The translations under genes were made by a program, and so were the position numbers. A DNA stretch of 34,232 nucleotides, taken from the NCBI GenBank assembly GCA_035299505.1, contig DATGWL010000060.1, forward strand, positions 1 to 34,232, given 5' to 3'. Every line of letters starts with the position of its first letter. Within the stretch, counting starts at the first letter, position 1. The notes below the pieces were generated by a model. That model was not told where the DNA came from. It did not search any database and was given only the letters and a program-made list of their open reading frames with translations. Shown here piece by piece: positions 1-9,900 of this stretch. This DNA comes from M3007 sp035299505. GTDB taxonomy: Bacteria > Bacteroidota > Bacteroidia > Chitinophagales > Saprospiraceae.

Positions 1-1
1 G

Positions 2-385
2 CCTGCGGTGACCGACAACTGCGGCAACAACCTCACCCCAACGGGTCCGGTACAAGGCGGCACTTATGCTGGTTGCGAAGGCACCATTACCTACACCTGG
101 ACGTACACGGATTGTGAGCAGAATACCCACGACTGGACGTACACCTATAATATAGAGGTTGTGGATTTCACCGTGCCTGCAAACCAGGGGTCGACTGTAA
201 ACTGTGCTATTGATGCCGTTCAACCAACGCCACCGGCGGTGACCGACAATTGCGGTAACACACTCACACCAACGGGTCCGGTACAAGGCGGAACGTTCAA
301 CGGATGCGAAGGCACTCTTACGTACACCTGGACGTACACGGATTGTGAGCAAAATACCCACGATTGGACTTACACTTATAATATA
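2..385 (+). repeat. Two copies of a 231-bp in-frame tandem repeat
   Basis: Unit 1 (2-154) and unit 2 (233-385) are offset by exactly 231 bp (77 codons). Both encode a module with TDNCGN, LTPTGPVQGGT, GCEGT and TDCEQNTHDWTYTY segments. Differences are mostly synonymous third positions, with a few substitutions. The window edge cuts the array, so more copies may lie upstream. Confidence 0.9.
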
Positions 386-2977
386 AATCCCGTACCGGTT
401 TCCCTGAGCTGCCCTGCCAATAATGTTCAGGCATCCTGTCAGGAACAGGCCAGCATTGAACAGGCCTTTAATGATTGGTTGGATCAATTTGGTTTCAGTG
501 GAGGTTGTAATGGGGTAGGGGGCTTCCAGGAGAATTACCTGGCTCCGGATGCATGTGGAGGAAGTGTTACTGTAGTGTATAGCGCTACTTCGGCTTGTGG
601 AGAGAACCTTAGCTGTTCAGCTACTTTTGAAGTAACCCCGGATGCAGGACCGGTTCCACCAGCTGCACCGGATGATTTGCTGGTGGACTGCCTGAATGGC
701 ATTCCTCCTGCAGGCGCTTTGACAGCAACGGATGTATGTGACGGCGAAATCACGGTCGTTGGTGTAGATACCAACAATGGAGGTTCCGGCTGTCCGGGCG
801 ATCCTCTGATCATTACCCGCACATGGACCTTTGTGGATGCTTGTGGCAATGAAAGTTCGGTGAGTCAGACACTGACTTTCCTGGATAATGTTGCCCCTAC
901 TGCTGATCCTTTGTTGCCTGTAAACCTGAGTTGTATAACGCAAATTCCTGTGCCAAACCCAAGCGTTGTAACTGGGGAATCTGACAATTGTGATCCGAGT
1001 CCTGAAGTTACCCTGTTTGCTACCTCCAGCAACGGCGGAACAGGTTGCGCCAATAGCCCATTGGTTGTAGTGCATACTTATGCAGTTACAGACATGAACT
1101 GCAATACCACTTACCTGAACCAACTCTTTACAGTGGTAGATAACGTAGCTCCCACGTTTACCGCACCACCTAACATTACCATTAGCGTAGATGCCAATTG
1201 TAATTATAACGCTTCAGTTGGTATTACAGGTGATGTTACCAACGAACAGGATAATTGCAGCACTGGCCTGAATGCCTTGTTCACTGATGTGGTACAACCA
1301 GGCACAGGACCACAAGTGAAATATCTGATCCTCAGAACCTGGACATTGACTGACAATTGCGGGAATTCAGCCATACCTCGTACACAGGCAATTACAGTTT
1401 TGGATCAAATGGCTCCTGTGGCACAGTCTTGTTCATCCAATCTGTTCAATCTTGGTGCTCCATTGCAAATTGGCAACCAAAACTTCAAATGTGCCTGGGC
1501 AGCTAATGGATTACCAACAGAACCCCTGGTAGATAACTGCCCTGGAGCGGTACTCACCTATCAGTTAGCAGGAACTTTTGATGGCCCTTCTTCTGGTACA
1601 GGGTCTATAAATGGCCGGATTTTCCTGGAAGGTGTCACTACAGTTACCTATACCATGACAGATGCGGTTGGTAATGTGACCAATTGCTCCTTTACAGTAA
1701 CCGTCAACTGTCTTGATGTAAAAGGCAGGTTGATTTGGGAGCATGACGGGGTTTCTGGTGTAAAAGATGGAACTGTTCAGGTAATTAGTGCTGCACCTGT
1801 TTTCAATGGCAGTGATTTGTCTGATGCCAATGGCGATTACGATGTAACTGTTCCGTCTCCGGGTAACTATCTGGTTCGTCCGGTTAAAAATGTGAACAGG
1901 TTGAACGGTGTAACGGCAGCAGATGCAACAGCTATTCAGAACCACGTTTTATTCATCGCGCCTATCACAAACCCCTATAAAAAGGTATGTGCTGACGTGA
2001 ACAGGAGTGGAACAATTTCCGGACAGGATGCAGTACTGATCACACAAAGTATTGCCGGTAATCCAAATGCCCTGAATATTTTCAATGTTTTCTGGCGGTT
2101 TGTGCCTACCGATTACAGTATGCCCGGTACGCCACACTCAGCGGTGCCTCCATTCCCGGAATTTAAAAGTGTTGCCATGAGCATGCTTGACCAACTGGGT
2201 GTAGATTTTTACGGTATGAAGATTGGAGATGTGGCTGCGCCTTGGGCAAATCCGCAGAATGCTCCTATGGCTCCATTGGTTTGGATGGTACAGGACCAAT
2301 GGCTGGAAGATGGACAGGAACTGGAACTTACATTCAGGGTTTCGCAATTCAACGACATAGCAGCGTATCAGTTTGCGTTGGATTTTGATCCTTCAGTAAT
2401 GCAATTCGCAGGTTTCGAACCATTGACGGCCCTGCCTTTGTCGCTTGAAAACAACTTCGGTGCATACGATGCTGCCTTTGGTGAGTTGCGTCATGTATGG
2501 TCTACTTCGGGTGGTCAGCAACTGGAAGACGGTACTGCTGTTTTCCGGGCCAAGTTCAAGGTGCTTCAGGGAGGTAAAAAATTGAGCGATGTGTTGAGGC
2601 TCGACGACTCTCAGATTGAATGCAAGGCATTCAATACCATGTTAGTACCGGTTGAACTTCGATTGGTGTTTACAGAAACAACGGCTATCGCTACTCCGGC
2701 GCAGCAGGATGCAGCGGATCTGCAATTGTTCCAAAACCGTCCTAATCCGTTCAAGGAAGAAACCCGCATCAGCTTTATCCTTCCGGAAAGTTGTGACGCA
2801 CACATCCGGATAATGGATGTTAGCGGAAGAGAGATAACCACATTTGACCGCAAGTTTGCAGCTGGCTATCATGAACTGGATTTGCGTTTGGAGCATGCAG
2901 GAAGCTATGGCATATTATTCTGCGAGCTGACAACGCCTCAGGGCAAACGCACCATTAAGATGATTACGATGGATTAA
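2..2977 (+). CDS. Giant HYR-repeat secreted protein, 5' end outside window, type A T9SS sorting domain
   Basis: The reading frame is open from the left edge, so the true start lies outside; the GTG at 8 is internal (a Val of a repeat). The visible 991 residues hold two near-identical 77-residue HYR-like units, then about five Cys-containing HYR/Ig-like modules each ending in a TxTDxxGN-type strand. Near residue 580 a carboxypeptidase-regulatory-like stretch begins, followed by a dockerin-like pair of helices (NGVTAADATAIQNHVL and the calcium-loop-like ADVNRSGTISGQD, near residue 663), a cohesin-like beta domain (about 767-890) and a type A sorting domain from about residue 907 (LFQNRPNPF). 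It should be exported by T9SS and attached to the cell surface. HYR modules generally mediate adhesion; no catalytic domain is visible. The same dockerin/cohesin/CTD end occurs in the genes at 3905 and 27223. Function beyond adhesin or surface scaffold is unknown. Confidence 0.93.
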   Translation, partial: PAVTDNCGNNLTPTGPVQGGTYAGCEGTITYTWTYTDCEQNTHDWTYTYNIEVVDFTVPANQGSTVNCAIDAVQPTPPAVTDNCGNTLTPTGPVQGGTFNGCEGTLTYTWTYTDCEQNTHDWTYTYNINPVPVSLSCPANNVQASCQEQASIEQAFNDWLDQFGFSGGCNGVGGFQENYLAPDACGGSVTVVYSATSACGENLSCSATFEVTPDAGPVPPAAPDDLLVDCLNGIPPAGALTATDVCDGEITVVGVDTNNGGSGCPGDPLIITRTWTFVDACGNESSVSQTLTFLDNVAPTADPLLPVNLSCITQIPVPNPSVVTGESDNCDPSPEVTLFATSSNGGTGCANSPLVVVHTYAVTDMNCNTTYLNQLFTVVDNVAPTFTAPPNITISVDANCNYNASVGITGDVTNEQDNCSTGLNALFTDVVQPGTGPQVKYLILRTWTLTDNCGNSAIPRTQAITVLDQMAPVAQSCSSNLFNLGAPLQIGNQNFKCAWAANGLPTEPLVDNCPGAVLTYQLAGTFDGPSSGTGSINGRIFLEGVTTVTYTMTDAVGNVTNCSFTVTVNCLDVKGRLIWEHDGVSGVKDGTVQVISAAPVFNGSDLSDANGDYDVTVPSPGNYLVRPVKNVNRLNGVTAADATAIQNHVLFIAPITNPYKKVCADVNRSGTISGQDAVLITQSIAGNPNALNIFNVFWRFVPTDYSMPGTPHSAVPPFPEFKSVAMSMLDQLGVDFYGMKIGDVAAPWANPQNAPMAPLVWMVQDQWLEDGQELELTFRVSQFNDIAAYQFALDFDPSVMQFAGFEPLTALPLSLENNFGAYDAAFGELRHVWSTSGGQQLEDGTAVFRAKFKVLQGGKKLSDVLRLDDSQIECKAFNTMLVPVELRLVFTETTAIATPAQQDAADLQLFQNRPNPFKEETRISFILPESCDAHIRIMDVSGREITTFDRKFAAGYHELDLRLEHAGSYGILFCELTTPQGKRTIKMITMD

Positions 2978-3009
2978 TTCCATTCTTGTTAATCCGATAT
3001 TTATTTGTC

Positions 3010-3054
3010 AAAAGCCTGAGCCACCCCCGCACGTTGGAGGTGGCTCAGGCTTTT
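3010..3054 (+). terminator. Intrinsic terminator after the first giant gene
   Basis: A perfect 16-bp inverted repeat (3010-3025 with 3039-3054) surrounds a 13-nt loop. The right arm ends in a run of five T (3051-3055) and the left arm begins with A's, so it could act in both directions. It starts 33 nt after the stop codon at 2977. Confidence 0.87.
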
Positions 3055-3263
3055 TATGGTGTAGAGATACGTAGGATTTTACCCCGACTAAAAATAAATA
3101 GATGTGACCAATACTGCTTACCATCGTCTGAAAAAAAGTTAATATGTATGGCGGGAATAAGCTTCAGCAATCTGCCATGTAGCTTTGAAGTGAGAAAATG
3201 AAAATTATTTCAGGCGGACTAATTTCCTAAAAAGGGCATTTTACACTGAAATTAAAGCATTTT

Positions 3264-3271
3264 TATATTTG
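3264..3271 (+). promoter_or_regulatory. TAnnTTTG promoter -7 candidate (TATATTTG)
   Basis: TATATTTG matches the Bacteroidota -7 consensus exactly, but the expected -33 TTG/TTTG is absent at normal spacing (only a T-run near 3237). It lies far from the next gene, so its role is uncertain. Confidence 0.25.
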
Positions 3272-3695
3272 ATTCCATCAAACCGGAAACTTTGGGAAAT
3301 ATCTACGCCAAAATTGGTATGGTTTTTGGCAAGTATTAGACGTGTCTGCAATCCAGACGACAAAAGGCCAAAGAAACTGCATAATTGTTCAAACTCATTT
3401 GTAGTGTTTTTTACACAGAAGTACTTGGTTGATAAGTACTTATGTTCAAAATGAGCAAAATTCCAGTAAAAAATCGTTACCCAGGTTGGTGTTTTTAGCC
3501 GTAATCTTGCGCGATTTTTATCTGAACAATAATCAGGTCTTTTCGGAATGGGTTCGGTTTTTCGGGATCATACTTGACTTGGAAACCGCGCTTTAAAAAG
3601 ACCACTTGTTTTAATCCCTAATCCTTGCCGCCTTTATGGTAGGTTTCAGGTGTTTCCCATCGTTTATTGAAAAGTTTTCAAGACTAGGAGTGGTA

Positions 3696-3724
3696 TTTGA
3701 CTGGAAGTGTCCATTGTAGCTTCG
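3696..3724 (+). promoter_or_regulatory. Possible promoter of the 2906-residue adhesin gene
   Basis: TTTG (3696-3699) and TAGCTTCG (3717-3724) are 17 nt apart. The -7 element has one mismatch to TAnnTTTG and the spacing is slightly short. A start here would give an untranslated leader of about 170 nt before the ATG at 3905. Confidence 0.3.
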
Positions 3725-3904
3725 TTCCATTACCGACTGGTCTGGCATAATTTCAACAAACAACATTAACGAAATACTCGAAACTTGAACTGTAAACCGC
3801 ATTTTTCCATTCCAAACCGAGTTACATTGATGAAGAGTCCCTTACACTACTTCTCAAAGGCCTTGCTCGCCTCACCTTTTTCCTCATCCACTAATTTTTT
3901 GACC

Positions 3905-6900
3905 ATGAACATCTCAACAACTCAGCGCCAATGGGCGCAAGGGCTGCTCATGCTGTGCTTATCGCTCTTTACAATAACCAGTGCGAACGCTCAGTGCGAA
4001 GATTTCGTTTCTTACCCTCCCGGGCCGGTTGTTATCAACCTCACACTGGATGGTACCGGAAATGTAAATCTGACCAATGCAGTATTGAATGGTAACGGAT
4101 TTACCAAAAACGCAGCTTGCGATTACTGGCTCAGCCAGACGCCTGCAAATCTGGCATCATTCAATAACACACCCATTAGCTTTGACTGCAATGATGTAGC
4201 CACCTCGCCTCATACCTGGTATGTGCGTACAGGTGGTCTGCCACTGATCACAGACGATATGGGCCCTGGCGCTACGATTGTTCCGATCACGGTCAATGTT
4301 ATTGACAATATCTTCCCAACTATTACCACTAATGCTGGCCCTCATGCGCGCAATTCGGATGCTGCACCAGCAGGCTCCTGCCAGTACACCATCGTGGCTG
4401 GTGATGCAGCTACCCTGGACTTTCTGACAGCATCAGACAATTGCCCAAGTGCTGTCATCCAATACAACATCGATAATGCTGGTTGGATTACTGGCTCCAC
4501 TGTGGTAGGCCAGGTGCTTTCAGGCGTAGGTGCGCACTCCATTCAGTGGCGTATGACGGATGCCTCCGGCAACCAAACCGTGGCGCCGTTGATCAGCGTA
4601 AACGTAAGCGATGCAACAGCTCCTTCTGTAACCTGCCCGGCAAACGTAATCACCACCACCGATCCATCCAACACCTGCTCCCGCGCAGTGACGGGTATCG
4701 GCGCTACATACTCCGACAACTGTTCTGTTACTTCTGTAACCTGGTCGGCTTCTGCACCAACTTCTCTGTCTTCCGCACCAACCGGCATTAACGATGCCAG
4801 TGGTACAGTATTCCAGTTGGGTGTAACAACTGTTACCTATACTGTAAGCGATGGTGTAAATGCACCAGTGAATTGTAATTTCTCCGTTACAGTAAATGAT
4901 AATGATGCTCCGGTAATTACCTGCCCAACCAATAAAGTAGTGAATGCAGCAGCTTCCCCTGCCTGCAATTTTACCGTTACAGATAACACCTACGATGCCA
5001 CAGCAACAGATAATTGTGGCTTGATGGCTAACCAACCAGTTATTGTTAGTACTCCTGGTTACAATGGCCTGCTGACCCTTAATGGTCAGTCTTTCGCCGT
5101 TGGTATCACCAATGTTACCTGGAGTGCTACGGATAATGCCGGTCTGGTTTCTACCTGCTCATTCTCTGTAACCGTAAACGACGTAACTCCTCCAACGGTA
5201 GTAGCATTGCCTCCGGGTGTTGTTAGCTTCCAGCCGGTGTTCAATGTGAATACCGCTCCTGGTTCCTGCTCACAAACTGTTACCTGGTACCGCCCAAGCC
5301 CGCTGACACACAGCGCTTCTGATTGCAGCGGCTCTATTACCCTCACGGAAAACGACACGGTATCTATCAATTGCCCTGGTCTTTCCTGTGATGAAGATCC
5401 AACCTTCTTCACCACCAACGGTGTGACCCCATATCCATACGATGCCAACAACCCGTTGCAGTGGGTTACTCCGGTAACAGCAGAATTTGAAGTAGGAACA
5501 ACTGTTATTACTTATGAGTTCGAAGATGCTTTCGGCAATATCACACCAGTAACGGTTACAGTAAATGTGGCAGAAACCGAAGCACCGGTGGCCAATTGTG
5601 TAGGTACTACAGTGTCTCTGCCTGTAGATCCTTACCTCAACTCAGGTATTGTTACACCTGCTCTCATTAATAACGGCTCAACCGATAACTGCGGTATTGC
5701 CGATATGACAACAGACAATCCTGCCACTCCATTCGATAACGAAAGCGTGCTGCCATGTACCCAACTGGGTAATAATGTAGTAACCCTTTACGTTACCGAT
5801 AACGCAGGAAATACCTCAACTTGCACCGCTACAGTTTTCCTGGTAGACAACACCCTGCCACAAATTGGCTGCCCTGCTACATTCGTAGTGCCTGCGGATA
5901 TCAACTGCCAGGCTACTGTACCAGGTCTGGTGTTCAACTCTACAGTGAATTTCCCGCCATCTCCTTCCACCCTGGAATACTACGACAACACAGCAGATCC
6001 ATGTGGTTTGGTGTTTGAGTATAAAGTAAACGCGGGAAGCTTTATCAACCTCGGTACTTTTACTTCAGACCCTGTTGATTTGAGCGCTGTGGTATTTACT
6101 GCTGGTAATAACACCGTTGCACTTCGCGCTACAGACGATGCTGGTAATATTGCTGTTTGTAACTTTACCGTAAACGTGCAGGACCAAACGCCTCCTACCT
6201 ATGCATCAGGCGTTAACCCTGGCCCGCTGCCAGGTTCAACCATCATTGCCAACGTTCCAAATATCGGCTCCTGCTCTGCAAAAGCTATCTGGAATACTCC
6301 ACTGTTTTCTGATAACTGCCCTGGCGCCGTTACCATCGTTTCTCAGTCTGCCTTCTCTAATGTAACCATTTTCAGCGCAGACAATGGTGGTATCACTCCT
6401 GTGACATACGTTGTGAAAGATGCAGCTGGTAACCTCTACAACTACACCTTTAATGTACAGGTGGTAGATAACCAGTTCCCGGTTGCCAAGTGTAAAGACA
6501 TTACAGTAAACCTAAGCGCTACTCCAGGTGCAGGTTCTGTAACCATCACACCTGCTCAGGTAGATAACGTAAGCACCGACAACTGCGGCTACTCTTATGT
6601 TAGCACCAATGCAACTTATACCTGCGCTAACGTAGGTACCAACAACTACACCCTGGTAATTAAAGACGACGCCAATAATCAGGCAACTTGTACGTCTGTA
6701 GTTACTGTGGTAGATAATACGGCCCCCACCTTTACTTGCCCGGCTAACGTAACAGTGAATGCCAACGCAGTTTGCCAAAGCGGTATTACCGGTACGGCAA
6801 CTGCTACCGACAACTGCTCCGTCACCAAATACGAATACGACCTCAACCCACCAGCTGCCGTTAACTTCTCTCTGTTGAATAACGGCGTAACTGGTAACCT

Positions 6901-9900
6901 GGCCAATATCCCGGCCATGAACCTGGGTACTACCACCGTTACACTTCGCGCTTCTGATGCTTCCGGCAACAGCAGCACTTGCACCTTCACTGTAACAGTA
7001 CGCGACGTAACGCCTCCGGTATTTGCTGGTGTTCCAGCTAACGTAACCGTAAACTGTGATGCTATCCCTGCAGTAACCAACCCAACTGCTACCGACAACT
7101 GCGGCACAGCCAATGTGGTTTACCAGGGTCAAACCTTCAGCGCAGGTACCTGCCTTTACACTATCACCCGCACCTGGTTGGCTTCAGACAACGCTGTTCC
7201 TTCCAATACCATCACTGTTAGTCAGGTGATCACGGTGCAGGATGTAACCGGACCGGTATTCAATGCTACATACCTGCCAACTCCGGTGAATATCAACGTG
7301 GCTGGCCCAAGCATTTGCACGGGTAACTACACGCTCACGGTGACAACCACCGGTGCTACGCCAAACGTAACCGATGCATGTAATGGCATCTCAGGCATCA
7401 CGTATAACCTTGTTCCAGCTATTGGTGCAGCCTCTTCCGGCAACCTGACCAATGCTGCCGGCACCTATACACTTCCGGTTTCTTCCTTCCCGATTGGTAC
7501 TAACGTAGTTACCCTTACTGCTTCCGACGGCTGCGGCCGTACCAGCACTAAAGTGGTGAACATTGTGGTAACCGATAACCAGGCTCCGGTATTCTCCGGC
7601 AACTATGCCGCTGCTCCGGCCGGCAACTGTGGCAAGGTGTATACCCTGCCTAACACTACCAACAACTGCGACCAGCTGTTTGTGTGGAACCGTCCATTGG
7701 TGAGCGAAATCACCGATTGCGGTTTGATGACGATCACGGAATCCATCAACAATACTTCCGTACAATCTTTCATCAATCTGATCAATTCCTACGCTTCCAA
7801 TCCACACGGCGCAGTAACGGCTCAGTTCCCGGTTGGTGAAACCACGGTAACCTACACGGCTACTCAGGGCACTAACGTGAGCACCTGCTCCTTCATCGTT
7901 AAGATTCTGGATACGCAGGCGCCAACTATTACTTGCCCGTCCAATACGAACCTGAATATCTCTACCAGCTGTGCTGCTGCTGCAACGGTACCAACCTACC
8001 TGCCAGCATCCCTGTCTGACAACTGTACCAACAACGTTGTGGTATCTCAGTCTCCGGCTTCCGGTGTGCTGGTTTCCTCTGTTGTTCCGGTTGTTCCTGG
8101 CAATACTTTCACGGTAACGCTGAAAGCTACCGACAGCCAGCCAAACAACCTGATGTCGGCTCCATGCTCATTCACCGTTACGCTGATTGACGCTCAGGCG
8201 CCACAACCAGTGATCAACTCACTGCCTGACTTTGTAAGCAACTGTACCAAAGACACTGTATTTGCTCCGGCAGCTACGGATTGCAACGGCACCAACATCG
8301 TAACCATCTACGGTACGCCATCTGTACCTGTAATGATGATTCTGCCTCCGCTGGTACCAGGTGGCCCACCACGCTATATCCTCAACCCAGGTACGTATGT
8401 CATCACCTGGTCTTACACAGACCCACAGAACAACACCACCACCCAGCCACAGAATGTGGTTATTACAGTGGATAACACTCCTCCAGTAGCTATCGGTCAG
8501 GCAACTACCCTGAACCTCAGCGCTACCGGAACGGCGTTTGTAACAGCTACACAGGTTAACAACGGAAGCTTCGACCCGGATCAGTGCGGTCCAATGGAAA
8601 TTGCTTTCCAAACAGGCACCTCTCCAAACTTCGTTTACGTTGACACCCTGTTCTTTGATTGCGACAACCTGGCCAACAACGGTGTAAACAATATCGTATT
8701 TGCCGCTATTGACTACAATGGCAATGTGGCAACCTTCCCAACAACGGTTACCATTAAAGACGTTACGGCTCCCACCTTCGTAAATGGCTGGACTGCCGGT
8801 CAGCAGGATACCGTTATTCAGGCTTGCAATGCCATTCCTCCGGCATCTGCATATCCACAAACGGCAATTGATCAGTGCGACGTAGCAGTGAACATTACCC
8901 TGGTTAGCGATTCAACACAAACAGCCAGCGGTTGCACCAAGTACAGCTATGTGATTAACCGCAAATGGACGGCAACAGATGATTCCGGTAACACCACCAC
9001 GCGTACGCAGAAAATCATTGTAACAGACACGCAAGCTCCTGTTTTTGCGGCTAATACGCCTGCAACGGCTACGTTCAACACAGCGCCAAATGCACTCGTG
9101 TGCAATGCTGCGGTGAACTTCAATATGGCTAATTTCGTGGATGATTGTCAGGATTCTGTGGATCTTACTATCACCAACACCCTGATTTCTGCACCTGTTG
9201 GAAACACATTTGTAATTCCTTCGGGAGCTAATATCAGCGCTCCGAACTATCCGGTTGGTACATATATCATCCGTTTCACAGCTACCGATAAATGTGGCAA
9301 CAGCTCCACCAGGGACCTCACAGTTCAGGTGAAAGACGCTACTCCACCAACGGCTGTTTGTATCAACGGTGTAAGTGCCTCTCTGCAACCTTCCGGTACG
9401 GTTACTGTTACTGTGAACCAGTTTAATAACAACAGCTACGACAACTGCTCAAGCACCCTGGGCCTTCTGATTCAACGTCTGGATACCAACCCATTGGCTG
9501 CTCCATCTGCTACTCTGGAGTACGACTGCGATGATGCCGACGGCGTAACCCAGCATGGTGTGAAACTGTTTGTGTCTGACCAGAACGGTAATATGTCTAC
9601 CTGCCAGACCTACATTGTTATTCAGGACAATGTAGCGCCAACCATCACCTGCCCACCAAACGATACCCTGGATTGTGCAGCCAACACTGCACCACAGTTG
9701 CTTGGTTTCGCAACAGCAGTAGATAACTGCCCGGCCAACCTCGACATCACATTCGATGATGTACTGGGCAATGGCGCAGGTATTATTTGCGAACTGCTGG
9801 TTCGTACCTGGTCTGTGGTTGACTTTGCCGATAACACGGCAACCTGCGAACAATTGATCAGCTTGCGAGACACAGTTAAACCAGTGCTGAGTGCATATCC

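Larger units (their letters stand above)
3056..3904. other. Long intergenic region without a convincing gene
   Basis: This stretch is more AT-rich than the flanking genes. Short open frames at 2986-3201 (spanning the terminator) and 3269-3454 have no signal peptide, domain or repeat. Two promoter-like elements for the downstream giant gene are listed separately. I see no tRNA, mobile element or other RNA that I can name. Confidence 0.6.

Noticed and set aside
2986..3201. 71-codon plus-strand frame after the first giant gene
   Set aside because: It runs through the strong intrinsic terminator and shows no signal peptide or domain.
3269..3454. 61-codon plus-strand frame in the 3.0-3.9 kb gap
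   Set aside because: No coding signature, no promoter with good spacing and atypical codon use; likely chance.
3785..3904. N-terminal extension of the 2906-residue adhesin to 3785 or 3830
   Set aside because: It would put 25-40 extra residues before a normal signal peptide, and the ATG at 3905 has the A at -3 seen at several other starts here.
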